From contig JADJLO010000041.1 in NCBI GenBank assembly GCA_016710075.1, forward strand, positions 62,001-126,000: DNA of 64,000 bases, given 5' to 3'. The notes beneath the pieces were generated by a model, which had not been told where the DNA came from, made no database searches, and saw nothing but the letters and a program-made list of their open reading frames with translations. A program made the position numbers and the translations under genes. This document shows positions 10,744-20,100 of this stretch, piece after piece. The DNA comes from Acidobacteriota bacterium. GTDB lineage: Bacteria > Acidobacteriota > Blastocatellia > RBC074. Positions within the stretch are counted from its first letter, which is position 1; each line of letters starts with the position of its first letter.

Positions 10744-11918
10744 TCACCTGGCCTGCGCGTAATTTGAAAGAGACGATGATTCGCCGATGGTTTCCAGCCA
10801 TTCTCTAAACGCCTCCAGACCGCGTTCGACCTGAATACGATGGCGGTCGGCCTTTCGTTTCACCCGTTTTCTCTCTTCGGGCTCGAAAGGCGGCAGAAGC
10901 GCAAAGGTCGTGTTGGCGGGCTGGAAGTTCTTCGCCTCGGCATTTGCGAGATAAAAGACCAGCGAACCGGTGGCGGATCGGCGCGGCGGGGCCGAAGCTT
11001 CGAGCCCGAGCGCAAGCCTTGCGGCATTCATTCCTGCGATCATTCCAGTGGCCATCGCTTCAGTGTACCCTTCGATGCCTGAGATCTGCCCGGCAAATAG
11101 AACGAGCGGGTGCTCCTTCATTTGCAGAGTTTCATTGAGCAGTCTCGGGGAGCAGATGTATGTGTTGCGATGCATCTGCCCGAATCTGATGAACTCGGAG
11201 GTTTCCAGACCGGGTATCGTCTGAAGAACCCGCTTCTGATCGCCGTACTTGATATGGCACTGGAAACCGACGAGGTTGTATGCGTCGGCCAGAATGTTTT
11301 CCTTGCGAAGCTGGACAACGGCAAAGGGCTGCCTGCCGGTTCGCGGGTCGGTCAAACCCACGGGCTTCATCGGACCATACCTGAGAGTATCCCGGCCGCG
11401 TCGAGCCAGTTCCTCGATCGGCAGACAGCCTTCGAAATATTTCGCCTCGTCTTCCATACCTTCGTGAGGCCTGACCGATTCGGCGGAGATCAGCGCTTCG
11501 TAAAACCGGCCGTATTCCTCTTCATTCATCGGGCAGTTGGCATAATCGTCTCCGCCCTTGCCGTACCTTGCAGCCATGAATGCGATGTCAAAATTGATGG
11601 TCTCACCGTCGACAATCGGCGAGATCGCATCGAAGAAATAGAGCCCCGCATCGCCTGTGAGCCTGCCGATGGCCTCGGTCAGAGACTGAGAGGCCAGCGG
11701 TCCGGCGGCAACAACCGTGATCTCGTTGGGATCTATCGACGTCACTTCCTCGCGGTGAAGTTCGATATTCGGGTGGCTCCCGTCTGATGGGCTCCCGTGT
11801 TTTTCACCGGGCGCATCTCAAACAGCCTGACACGGACTCCTCGCCGCGCCGCCTGCCACGCAGCTTCAGATCCGGCCAACCCTCCACCAATCACATTGAT
11901 AATCTTACTTTCACTCAT
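10744..11918 (-). pseudogene. trmFO: TrmFO tRNA(m5U54) methyltransferase, internal deletion
   Basis: TrmFO methylates U54 of tRNA using methylene-tetrahydrofolate and FADH2. The N-terminus from ATG 11918 is typical (KIINVIGGGLAGSEAAWQAA, FEMRPVKNT, AHQT). The sequence then jumps, within a few bases near 11783, to HPNIELHREEVTSIDPNE in another frame and continues normally (VVAAGPLASQSL, GKGGDDYANCP, FAGQISGIEGYTEA) to the stop. About 70 codons, including the conserved CSNS region, are missing. ACGGGAGCC occurs twice around the junction, so either a repeat-mediated deletion or a misjoin is possible. The protein as read would not be functional. Confidence 0.88.
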
Positions 11919-11950
11919 CATTAATAATTAACTGTTCAACTGATTTTTCA

Positions 11951-11983
11951 ACTGTTTCGTTTATTTCGTCTGTTTTGTAATCT
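11951..11983. repeat. GTTTCGT-family repeat, single arm
   Basis: ACTGTTTCGTTTATTTCGTC and the following TGTTTTGTAATC match one arm of the long inverted repeats at 25658, 41363, 44620 and 53827. No partner arm is seen here. Confidence 0.6.
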
Positions 11984-12005
11984 ATCTACTGGAATCAAAA
12001 TATCG

Positions 12006-12056
12006 AAATGCCGAATGCCAAATGCCGAATGCCAAATGCCGAATGCCAAATGCCGC
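12006..12056. repeat. Tandem 14-bp repeat
   Basis: The unit AAATGCCGAATGCC is repeated about 3.6 times with almost no change, ending in a GCCAAATG variant, about 60 bases before the methyltransferase start. Confidence 0.85.
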
Positions 12057-12117
12057 CAAATGAATGATACCATATGTATCTTGCTTAAAACTTTTAATCC
12101 TGTTTCAATTTTCACTC

Positions 12118-13128
12118 ATGAAAGAGAGTCTGCTCAATCTGATAGCCTGCCCTGATTGCCTTGGGGATCTCGCGCTCGAATCAAAAAATATCGTGCGTGA
12201 GAGCGAAGAAATTTTATCGGGCGAACTGCGTTGTCCGGGATGCGGGGTGAGATATGCGATCCGCGAGGGAGTGCCGAGGTTTGCCGATCTCGGAAAAGAC
12301 GAAGCCCAGCGTGAGACGGCGGAAAATTTCGGCGCTCAATGGCTGGAGTTCGATCATGTAGAGGCGCACCACCATCAGCAGTTTCTTGACTGGATCTCTC
12401 CCGTCACGGCAGATTTCATGAAGGGAAAGGTTATCCTTGAAGGCGGGTGCGGCAAGGGCCGCCATACGAGGCTGATCGGAGAATGGGGAGCGAAGGCAGT
12501 CATCGGAGCGGATCTCAGCGTGGCCGTTGAAGCGGCATTCAGGAATACGCGCGACCTGCCGAACGTCCACATCATTCAGGCCGACATCTACAATCTGCCT
12601 TTGAAACAATGCTTCGATTATGCATTCTCGGTTGGCGTGCTGCATCATCTGCCGGATCCGCGAGCGGGTTTTCTATCGCTGGCCGGTAAGCTCAAGGCCG
12701 GCGGTGCGATCTCTGCCTGGGTATACGGCGAAGAGAACAACGAGTGGATAGTCAATTTCGTCAATCCGGTGCGGAAATATTTCACCTCGAAGCTGCCGCC
12801 AAAATTACTTTACTACCTGTCGTATTTTCCCACGATTGTTCTCTTTCTGATTTTAAAGCTTTGTTATCTGCCGCTTAAGAAGACAGAGATTTCGCAAAAA
12901 TTGTTTTATGCCGATTATCTGAATTACATCGCACCGTTCCCTTTCCGCGAGATCCACAACATCGTTCACGATCATCTGACGGCGCCGGTGGCGTTTTATA
13001 TCAACCGGGCTGATTTCAGCGAATGGTTTGAGGCAGCCGGCGCCGAACGCCCCGAAATAAACTGGCATAACAGCAATAGCTGGCGTGGATTCGCGCTCAT
13101 CAGACCGGAGACAGAAAATGGAAAATGA
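12118..13128 (+). CDS. Class I SAM methyltransferase with Trm112-like zinc ribbon
   Basis: The start at 12118 gives MKESLLNLIACPDCLGDLAL; a start 18 codons earlier would add an unlikely tail. Residues 5-60 form a zinc ribbon (CPDC..CPGC) as in Trm112/UbiE-type proteins. Residues ~95-240 form a Rossmann methyltransferase (VILEGGCGKGRHTR, VGVLHHLPDP). A hydrophobic stretch follows (LYYLSYFPTIVLFLILKLCY), so the protein may touch the membrane. It overlaps the next methyltransferase by 11 bases and precedes a glycosyltransferase gene, suggesting modification of a lipid- or sugar-linked product. The substrate is unknown. Confidence 0.85.
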   Translation: MKESLLNLIACPDCLGDLALESKNIVRESEEILSGELRCPGCGVRYAIREGVPRFADLGKDEAQRETAENFGAQWLEFDHVEAHHHQQFLDWISPVTADFMKGKVILEGGCGKGRHTRLIGEWGAKAVIGADLSVAVEAAFRNTRDLPNVHIIQADIYNLPLKQCFDYAFSVGVLHHLPDPRAGFLSLAGKLKAGGAISAWVYGEENNEWIVNFVNPVRKYFTSKLPPKLLYYLSYFPTIVLFLILKLCYLPLKKTEISQKLFYADYLNYIAPFPFREIHNIVHDHLTAPVAFYINRADFSEWFEAAGAERPEINWHNSNSWRGFALIRPETENGK

Positions 13129-13891
13129 CGCACGCCCATGGAAAGAGGCCATGCGCCCGGTCAATTATGAAGTGATGTTCGAGGTCGAGGATGATCACTG
13201 GTGGTTTGTCGGCAGGCGGGCAATCGTCTTCGCCCTGATCGATGACGCTCTGCAAAAATCCGCCGCAGTCTCTCGACGAATAATTCTCGATATCGGGTGC
13301 GGGACGGGCGCAACGATGGATCACCTGAAACGATACGGCGAGGTCCAGGGCATTGATCTTTCCGAACTGCCGCTGAGGTTTTCGCGAAAACGAGGACATT
13401 CGCGGGTCATGCTGGCAAGTGCGACGGAGCTCCCATTCGCCGACAATTCTTTCGATCTGCTGACGGCGCTCGATGTCATAGAGCATCTCGATGACGATGT
13501 CAGAGGCCTCGGCGAGATCCGCAGAGTGCTCAAGCCGGGGGCACCGGCAGTGATCTTCGTCCCTGCATTCCAGGCACTTTGGGGACCCAACGACGATCAG
13601 TCCGGCCATAAAAGAAGATACCGGCTCGAAGGCTTGAAATCCGCAGCAACCGCCGCGGGTCTCACTATTGAACATATCAGTTACGCCAACATTGCCATGT
13701 TTCTGCCGATATGGATCGGCAGGAAGATTCTCCAACTGTTCGGCCGTGAAGAACAGGCCGAGAACAGAATCAACAACCCATTGATCAACAAACTGCTCTC
13801 AAGGATTTTCACCAGTGAAGCCGGATGGCTGCGCAGACGCTCACTGCCCTTCGGTGTTTCCATAGTTTGCGTGGTCAGAAAAGAGATCTGA
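13118..13891 (+). CDS. Class I SAM-dependent methyltransferase
   Basis: A 257-residue protein starting at the ATG at 13118 (MENDARPWKEAM..), inside the last codons of the previous gene. SAM-binding motif I is ILDIGCGTGATMDHL. LLTALDVIEHLDDD and LGEIRRVLKPGA are motifs of small-molecule methyltransferases. The N-terminal EVEDDHWWFVGRR is typical of methyltransferases found in cell-surface polysaccharide loci. The overlap upstream and an 8-base gap downstream to the glycosyltransferase indicate a single operon. The substrate is not deducible. Confidence 0.88.
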   Translation: MENDARPWKEAMRPVNYEVMFEVEDDHWWFVGRRAIVFALIDDALQKSAAVSRRIILDIGCGTGATMDHLKRYGEVQGIDLSELPLRFSRKRGHSRVMLASATELPFADNSFDLLTALDVIEHLDDDVRGLGEIRRVLKPGAPAVIFVPAFQALWGPNDDQSGHKRRYRLEGLKSAATAAGLTIEHISYANIAMFLPIWIGRKILQLFGREEQAENRINNPLINKLLSRIFTSEAGWLRRRSLPFGVSIVCVVRKEI

Positions 13892-13899
13892 GATTGTCG

Positions 13900-14949
13900 A
13901 TGAATCCGAAAATTTCGCTGTTTCTTCCCGTTTACAATGAAGAAGAGAATCTGGATCGCATGAACGAGACCATTTTTCAGGCGATGGAAAAGCTCGGTCA
14001 CTCGTTCGAAGTGATCTATGTCGATGACGGCAGCTCAGACCACAGCCTTGAACTGCTCAAGGGTTTCGCCGCCGCTGACCGGCGAGTCAGGGTGATCTCG
14101 TTTCGCCGTAATTACGGGCAGACTGCGGCAATGGCTGCCGGCATAGCCGCCGCGCGCGGAGAAGTCCTGATACCGATGGACGCGGATCTGCAGAACGATC
14201 CGTCGGATATCGAGCGCCTGCTGGCGAAACTCGATGAGGGCTACGACGTGGTCTCCGGCTGGCGCAAGGATCGCAAGGACAATTTTCTGACACGGACCCT
14301 GCCCTCACGGATGGCCAACTGGCTGATCTCCAGGATCGGAGGAGTTCCGCTGCACGATTACGGATGCTCACTCAAGGCATACCGGCGCGATGTCCTCAAA
14401 GGCGTCAATCTTTACGGTGAGATGCATCGCTTCATTCCGATCTATGCCGCATGGGCGGGCGCACTCGTGACCGAGATCCCCGTCAACCATCATCCCCGCT
14501 TCGCCGGCAAGTCGAAATACGGCTTGTCCCGCACAGTGAAGGTCATCTTCGATCTGATTACAATCAAATTCATGGCGAGTTATCTGACCAAGCCGATCTA
14601 TGTTTTCGGCTGGGCCGGCATCTTGGCATTCACGGTCTCCTTTTTGTCAGGCCTCCTGGCTTTTCTGATGAAGTTCCTGAGCTGGCCGAAACACGCCGAC
14701 TTTATCCAGACGCCGCTGCCGGTTCTCTCGATGATCATGCTCGTACTCGGGATACAGTTGATCCTCATGGGACTCATCGCCGAGATGCTCGTTCGCACTT
14801 ACCACGAATCTCAGGACAAACGGATCTACACCGTCAAGGCAAGATTCAATTTCGAAAATAAAGAAGAGCAAGAAGATGACGGAACAGACCGAATAAACGG
14901 AATAAGCAAAAATTTCAAGAACCTGCCCGCCCCTTTTGTTTTTGGTTGA
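13900..14949 (+). CDS. GT2 glycosyltransferase (dolichol-P-mannose synthase/GtrB type)
   Basis: The start chosen is the ATG at 13900 (MNPKISLFLPVYNEEENLDRM). The GT-A domain shows VIYVDDGSSDHSLE, RRNYGQTAAMAAGI and MDADLQNDP. Two C-terminal membrane helices (VFGWAGILAFTVSFLSGLLAF and SMIMLVLGIQLILMGLI, residues ~230-300) are typical of GtrB-like polyprenyl-phosphate sugar transferases. The natural end is probably just after YTVKARFNFE. The last ~30 codons run through a GTTTCGT-type repeat and then into the unreadable block at 14.94 kb, so the true stop is uncertain. Confidence 0.88.
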   Translation: MNPKISLFLPVYNEEENLDRMNETIFQAMEKLGHSFEVIYVDDGSSDHSLELLKGFAAADRRVRVISFRRNYGQTAAMAAGIAAARGEVLIPMDADLQNDPSDIERLLAKLDEGYDVVSGWRKDRKDNFLTRTLPSRMANWLISRIGGVPLHDYGCSLKAYRRDVLKGVNLYGEMHRFIPIYAAWAGALVTEIPVNHHPRFAGKSKYGLSRTVKVIFDLITIKFMASYLTKPIYVFGWAGILAFTVSFLSGLLAFLMKFLSWPKHADFIQTPLPVLSMIMLVLGIQLILMGLIAEMLVRTYHESQDKRIYTVKARFNFENKEEQEDDGTDRINGISKNFKNLPAPFVFG

Positions 14950-15135
14950 TGGGGGGGGAAAAAGGGTTTTTTTTCCAAAGGCCGCAAACCCGGGGGGGGC
15001 CCGGGGGCCGGGGGCGGCTGGCCCCTTTGTGTGGTTTTAAAAAATAAATTTTAACCCCTCCCCCCCGTCCCCCGGGGCTTTTTCCCGGCCGGTTTTTTTG
15101 GGTTTTTGGTTGAAAAACCTTTATTCCCATTTAAT
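14935..15135. other. Suspected unreadable or mis-called sequence
   Basis: Runs of seven to nine G, C or T alternate here in a way seen nowhere else in the window (for example GGGGGGGG near 14952, TTTTTTTT near 14967, CCCCCCC near 15060). Base composition and homopolymer lengths change abruptly at both borders. It looks like low-quality base calling at a contig join. I see no gene in it. Confidence 0.7.
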
Positions 15136-15178
15136 CTAAAGAAAGGGGCTGAGCAGTTAAATTCAAAGGGTAAAGATC

Positions 15179-17152
15179 ATGCAATTTCCAACAAGAGTAT
15201 TCCTGCTGCTGATAGTCTTTTTGATAAACACGTCGGCTCAGGATCTGTCCCACCCGCTCGATCCGCTGAGTAAGGGCGAAATTGCCGCGGCAACAAAAAT
15301 ACTGAAAGAGAGCGGGCGGCTCCCCGCCGGCGTGCGTTTTCAGACGATAGTCCTGCGTGAACCGCCGAAGGCAGAGGTGCTCGGCTTCAAATCCGGCGAC
15401 AAGTTCCGCCGCGAAGCGTTTTTCATAGGCTATGAGAGGGCCGGAAACAAAACCTACGAAGCGGTGGTCGACATACGTGGCGGCCAGGTCATTTCGGCAA
15501 GGGAGATCCCCGGCGCTCAGCCCTCATTGATGCTCGATGATGTGCTGATGTTCCAGTCAATCGTCAGAAGCGACCCGCAATGGCAGGAGGCGATGCGCAA
15601 ACGCGGTATCACCGAGTTCGGCAGGATTCAGGTCGAAATGTGGTCTGCAGGCTATTTCGGCTTTCCCGAAGAAGAGGGCAAAAGGCTTTTCCGGGGCCTG
15701 TCGTATTTTCGCGGTGATTCGAAAATGCCGTATGCACGCCCGATTGAAGGCGTCGTTGCGGTCGTCGACATGAATGCCAGAAAGGTATTGAGAATCGTCG
15801 ATTCGGGTATTGTCCCGGTGCCTTCAGCAACAGCCGATGTCGATGAAGCGTCCGCCGGTCCGCTGCGCGAAGCTGCAAAGCCGTTTCAGATAATCCAGCC
15901 GCAGGGAGGCGGTTTCGAAATCCGCGGAAATGAGATTCACTGGCAGAAATGGCGCTTCCGCTACGCGCTGCATCCGCGCGAAGGAATGGTCCTTTACACA
16001 GTCGGCTATGAGGACAAGGGCCGGGTGAGGCCGATTCTCTACCGTGGATCGCTCTCGGAAATGGTTGTCCCTTATGGCGACCCGAGCCCGGCCTGGTTCA
16101 TCAGAAACGCCTTCGATGTGGGCGAGTTTGGTGTCGGACGCCTTGCGACTCCGCTTGAGGCAAAAAATGACATACCGGACAACACCACACTGCTCGATGC
16201 CGTCTTTTCGAGCGAATCCGGCACCGGCATTGACGCCAAAAATGTCATAGCCGTTTACGAACGCGACGGCGGAGTGGCCTGGAAACACGTCGATTACATG
16301 ACAAACCAGAACCAGTCCAGACGCGCGCGCGAACTCGTACTGTCGTTCTTCGCCGTTGTCGGAAATTACGATTACGGCTTCAACTGGGTTTTCCATCAGG
16401 ACGGCACGCTGGAAATGGAAATCATGCTGACCGGCGTCATGTCGACAAAAGGCATTCCGCCGCAAGGCGCTGAAGCCGCCGGCAACGGCTCTCATGACAT
16501 GCATGAAAACAATTACTGGCACGTCGTGGCCAACGGAGTCGCGGCTCCTCATCACCAGCACTTCTTCAACTTCCGCCTGGATATGGACGTTGACGGAACG
16601 GCCAACACCGTCGTGGAGCAGAACACCCAGACTCTGCCGCCGGGTCCCGGCAATCCATACGACAATGCATTCGTCATGAAAGAGAGCCCGCTGCGCAGCG
16701 AGAGCGAGGCTCAGCGGCAGCTTAACCTGGCGACGCATCGCCGCTGGCGCGTCATCAACCAGTCCGCGAAAAATACAGTCGGCGAACCCACCGGATACGT
16801 CCTTTTGACAGGGGAAAACTCCGTTCCGCTTGCAGGGCCCGGCTCTTCAGTGCGCAAACGAGCCGGTTTTATGAACTCCCATTTGTGGGTGACTCAGAAC
16901 AATCCCGATGAGATATACGCCGCCGGTCTCTACATCAATCAGGGCAAGGGCGGCGAAGGTTTGCCAAAATGGATAAAACAGAACCGGCCGCTTGAAAATC
17001 AGGACGTGGTGATGTGGTACTCGCTTGGAGTCACTCATCTTCCGAGGCCTGAGGACTGGCCCGTCATGCCGGTTCACAAGGCCGGATTCAAACTTATGCC
17101 GCTGGGATTCTTCGATCGCAACCCGGCCCTCGATCTGCCAAAAACCAGGTAG
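15179..17152 (+). CDS. tynA: Copper-containing primary-amine oxidase
   Basis: Oxidises primary amines to aldehydes with release of NH3 and H2O2, using topaquinone and copper. A signal peptide (residues 1-20) points to export. The topaquinone precursor is Tyr397 in VGNYDYGF. Copper ligands are in APHHQHFF (His459 and His461) and a later HLWVT His. The catalytic base is Asp313 in AFDVGEFGVG. The length of 657 residues fits the family. It is followed after 23 bases by asnB. The start is the ATG at 15179, with weak upstream A/G-rich sequence. The sequence is intact although it begins just after the suspect block at 14.94-15.13 kb. Confidence 0.95.
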   Translation: MQFPTRVFLLLIVFLINTSAQDLSHPLDPLSKGEIAAATKILKESGRLPAGVRFQTIVLREPPKAEVLGFKSGDKFRREAFFIGYERAGNKTYEAVVDIRGGQVISAREIPGAQPSLMLDDVLMFQSIVRSDPQWQEAMRKRGITEFGRIQVEMWSAGYFGFPEEEGKRLFRGLSYFRGDSKMPYARPIEGVVAVVDMNARKVLRIVDSGIVPVPSATADVDEASAGPLREAAKPFQIIQPQGGGFEIRGNEIHWQKWRFRYALHPREGMVLYTVGYEDKGRVRPILYRGSLSEMVVPYGDPSPAWFIRNAFDVGEFGVGRLATPLEAKNDIPDNTTLLDAVFSSESGTGIDAKNVIAVYERDGGVAWKHVDYMTNQNQSRRARELVLSFFAVVGNYDYGFNWVFHQDGTLEMEIMLTGVMSTKGIPPQGAEAAGNGSHDMHENNYWHVVANGVAAPHHQHFFNFRLDMDVDGTANTVVEQNTQTLPPGPGNPYDNAFVMKESPLRSESEAQRQLNLATHRRWRVINQSAKNTVGEPTGYVLLTGENSVPLAGPGSSVRKRAGFMNSHLWVTQNNPDEIYAAGLYINQGKGGEGLPKWIKQNRPLENQDVVMWYSLGVTHLPRPEDWPVMPVHKAGFKLMPLGFFDRNPALDLPKTR

Positions 17153-17175
17153 TTTACAACTCTCAACTTCTTCTT

Positions 17176-19068
17176 ATGTGCGGAATCATAGGCATCATCA
17201 ATTCAGACCGCGGTAAACCGGCAGAGGAAGCGACTGCCCGGGCGATGGCGGCTGCGATAATTCATCGCGGGCCGGATGATGAAGGATTTTATTTCAGGAG
17301 CAATGTCGCGCTTGGGATGCGTCGCCTGTCGATCATCGATCTGGCCACCGGGCATCAGCCTATCAGCAACGAAGACGGGACGGTCTGGGTGGTCTTCAAC
17401 GGCGAGATCTACAATTATCCCGAGCTCCGCCGTATGCTGATCGAGAAAGGGCACACACTTCGCACACATTCGGACACCGAAGTCATAGTTCATCTTTATG
17501 AGGATTACGGCGACGATCTCATTCAACACCTCAACGGGATGTTTGCATTCGCGTTGTGGGACGAGAAGCGGGAGCGGTTGCTGATCGCTCGCGATCGGAT
17601 GGGAGAAAAGCCGCTCTACTTCACGCAACTCCCCGATAAAACTTTCATCTTCGGATCTGAATTGAAAGCCGTCGTGGCTCATCCGGGGGTTGGGCGGCGT
17701 GTCAATCATCTGGCATTGAGGAAGTACCTGCAGTATGAGTTTGTCCCGTCGCCGCATACGATGATTGAAGGCGTCCACAAACTGCCGCCCGCTCACAGAC
17801 TGATTCTTGAGAACGGCAGCCTGCGCACCGATCGTTACTGGAAGCTCAGTTATGAAGGAGAGCGAATCAGCATGAGCGACGATGAGGCAGCCGAGGAACT
17901 CACAAGGAGGCTTCGCGAATCCGTCAGAATGCGATTGATCTCGGACGTTCCGCTCGGAGTCCTGCTTTCAGGCGGAATCGATTCAAGCACGGTGGCCGCT
18001 CTCGCCTGCGAGACTGCAAGAGACCGGGTCAAAACTTTCTCCATAGCTTTTGAAGAGAAATCATTCGACGAATCGTCCTATGCTCGACTGGTGGCGAATC
18101 ATCTTGGCACTCAGCATTTCGAAAAGAGATTCACAGAAAAAGAGATGCTCGATATCGTTCCGGAGATCCCGCGCCTGCTCGATGAGCCGCTCGGGGATGC
18201 TTCGCTGATACCCACGTTTCTGGTCTCACAATTCACCCGCGAACATGTCACAGTGGCGCTTGGCGGAGACGGAGGCGACGAGCTGCTGGCGGGATATCCG
18301 ACTTATGTCGCTCACCGCTTTGCCGGTTATTATCGCTCGATACCAAAGATAATAAGGGAACGATTGATCGAGCCGGTCGTAGCCCGGTTGCCGGTATCGA
18401 CCGACAATCTCTCGTTCGATTTCAAGGCGAAGCGATTCGTGCAAGGTGCGGCCCTGCCGCTCGGTACGCGGCACACAGTCTGGATGGGATCCTACGATGC
18501 CGAGCATCAAAGGGCGCTTCTCGCCCCGGAGATCATTAATCAATGTCCGGACGACGCGGTCTTCGATGAAATTTCACCATACGACAAAATGACTGGATCC
18601 GGAATCGCAGATCCCGTCGAGCTGATGATGACACTCGACGCCGTGCATTATCTTTCGGAATGTGTGCTTTTCAAGGTCGACCGCGCAAGCATGGCGGCAT
18701 CTCTCGAAACCCGCGCTCCCTTTCTCGATCACACGCTGGTCGAATTTCTGTCGAGAATCCCGCTCAATCAGAAGCTCCGCGGGCTCAACGGGAAATTCAT
18801 CCTCAAGCGCGCCATGCGCGACAAACTACCCCCTTCTGTCATCAAAAGGCCGAAGAAAGGCTTCGGAATGCCGGTGGCAAAATGGATCAAGGGAGATCTC
18901 CGCCAACTGGTCAGGGATACGTTATCTCCTCGACGACTGAAGGATCGTGGCCTGTTCAATCCCGAGTATGTCATCAAGATGCTCGACGAACACGAAAAGA
19001 ACCAGGCCGATCATCGCAAACTCATCTGGACACTTTTGATGTTTGAGCTTTGGCCATTGGGCGAGTGA
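17176..19068 (+). CDS. asnB: Asparagine synthase (glutamine-hydrolysing)
   Basis: Makes asparagine from aspartate, ATP and glutamine-derived ammonia. MCGIIGI supplies the N-terminal nucleophile Cys2 of the class II glutaminase domain (to about residue 215). The synthetase domain carries the PP-loop LLSGGIDSSTVAAL and ends in a family-typical MPVAKWIKGDLRQLVRD region. The 630-residue length matches the XrtA-type/exopolysaccharide-associated AsnB proteins, so the real acceptor could be a carboxylate other than aspartate. The 5' neighbour (amine oxidase) is only 23 bases away. Confidence 0.94.
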   Translation: MCGIIGIINSDRGKPAEEATARAMAAAIIHRGPDDEGFYFRSNVALGMRRLSIIDLATGHQPISNEDGTVWVVFNGEIYNYPELRRMLIEKGHTLRTHSDTEVIVHLYEDYGDDLIQHLNGMFAFALWDEKRERLLIARDRMGEKPLYFTQLPDKTFIFGSELKAVVAHPGVGRRVNHLALRKYLQYEFVPSPHTMIEGVHKLPPAHRLILENGSLRTDRYWKLSYEGERISMSDDEAAEELTRRLRESVRMRLISDVPLGVLLSGGIDSSTVAALACETARDRVKTFSIAFEEKSFDESSYARLVANHLGTQHFEKRFTEKEMLDIVPEIPRLLDEPLGDASLIPTFLVSQFTREHVTVALGGDGGDELLAGYPTYVAHRFAGYYRSIPKIIRERLIEPVVARLPVSTDNLSFDFKAKRFVQGAALPLGTRHTVWMGSYDAEHQRALLAPEIINQCPDDAVFDEISPYDKMTGSGIADPVELMMTLDAVHYLSECVLFKVDRASMAASLETRAPFLDHTLVEFLSRIPLNQKLRGLNGKFILKRAMRDKLPPSVIKRPKKGFGMPVAKWIKGDLRQLVRDTLSPRRLKDRGLFNPEYVIKMLDEHEKNQADHRKLIWTLLMFELWPLGE

Positions 19069-19088
19069 TGGTGTAAATTAGCTTCGCG

Positions 19089-19197
19089 AGTTTAAAGTTC
19101 AAGGTTTAAAGTTCAAAGTCGGAATGTTCAACATTCTCTCCACTGATCTTTGCCTTACGACTTTAAACTTTAAACTTTAAACTTTAAACTTTTTATT
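19089..19197. repeat. TTTAAAGT-family inverted repeat
   Basis: GAGTTTAAAGTTCAAGG and following units (19089-19120) face four tandem ACTTTAA units (19158-19195) across ~37 bases. The right arm ends at the lepB start codon, so lepB translation begins at the foot of a potential hairpin. Confidence 0.75.
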
Positions 19198-19947
19198 ATG
19201 CCTAAATCGATAATTCGCGAATATTTCGAACAACTGATCATCACGGTGATCATGGCATTGTTCCTCATGACCTTCATTACACAGGCCGTTGCCGTGCCGA
19301 CCGGATCGATGCAGAACACGATCAACATTGGCGATCACCTTTTCGTCAACAAATTCGTCTTCGGCAAGGAATCGGCATGGCTTGGCAAAATTCTGCCCTC
19401 GACCGAGATCAAGCGCGGTGATGTGATTGTCTTTAAATTGCCGAGCGACCCGAAAACCAACTACGTCAAGCGGGTGATCGGTCTGCCGGGAGATATGGTT
19501 CTGGTCAAAGGAACGCGCGTATACGTCAACGGCCAGGAGCTCCCGGAGCAGAAAGTAACGGTTCGACTTGCCGGTGATTACCAGCATCGCTCAGCTCTCG
19601 AAGTCGTCAAGGAAAATCCGGCGCCTGCGGGAGCGCACTACAAGGTCTATTACAACGAACGCGAAGACGGAGAAGATGACGATTCCGAATATCACGGGAT
19701 GAAATTTGGTGTGAAGGAGCCGATCAAGGTTCCGGATAACAGCTATTTCATGATGGGGGACAGTCGCGATAACAGCCTCGACAGCCGCTACTGGGGGTTT
19801 GTGCCGAGGCAGAATGTCTTCGCGCGGGCGCTCTATGTCCACTGGTCATTCAATCCGCTCGATCCCGATTTCAAGACAACCGGCAATCGCATACTCGATC
19901 TGTTCTTAAAAGCCAACTGGGGCCGGTCAGGCACTGCGGTTAAATAG
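19198..19947 (+). CDS. lepB: Signal peptidase I
   Basis: Removes signal peptides at the outer face of the inner membrane. A single N-terminal membrane helix (residues ~12-32) is followed by the catalytic Ser37 in PTGSMQNT and Lys91 in NYVKRVIGLPGD. The later box GDSRDNSLDSRYWGFVP confirms S26 type. The 249-residue length is normal. A long insert between the Lys box and the GDSRDN box (KENPAPAGAHYKVYYNERED..) is typical of acidobacterial and delta-proteobacterial LepB. The start codon sits directly against the TTTAAAGT repeat, with no clear ribosome site. Confidence 0.95.
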   Translation: MPKSIIREYFEQLIITVIMALFLMTFITQAVAVPTGSMQNTINIGDHLFVNKFVFGKESAWLGKILPSTEIKRGDVIVFKLPSDPKTNYVKRVIGLPGDMVLVKGTRVYVNGQELPEQKVTVRLAGDYQHRSALEVVKENPAPAGAHYKVYYNEREDGEDDDSEYHGMKFGVKEPIKVPDNSYFMMGDSRDNSLDSRYWGFVPRQNVFARALYVHWSFNPLDPDFKTTGNRILDLFLKANWGRSGTAVK

Positions 19948-19954
19948 TCAGGAA

Positions 19955-19997
19955 GGCGTCCCGGAAGGGACGCCTGCCAACTGGATCCTCGATCCAG
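19955..19997 (+). terminator. Tandem hairpins after lepB
   Basis: GGCGTCCC-GGAA-GGGACGCC (19955-19974) is followed by CTGGATC-CTC-GATCCAG (19981-19997). Both stems are perfect. No T run follows, so this is either a factor-dependent end or a REP-type element. Confidence 0.6.
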
Positions 19998-20100
19998 CAG
20001 GTCTTCATCAATCTGAGCTCTGAACGTTTGTGCAACGATTTCCCCATCTGTTAAGCTCTCCTTCCAACGATACGCACTCCCGAAATCACCAAAAAACATC

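Noticed and set aside
12006..12056. Possible short CRISPR array
   Set aside because: Units are only 14 bp, directly abutting, with no spacers and no cas genes nearby.
14915..15130. Open frame in the homopolymer block
   Set aside because: Built from G/C/T runs of doubtful quality; no coding features.
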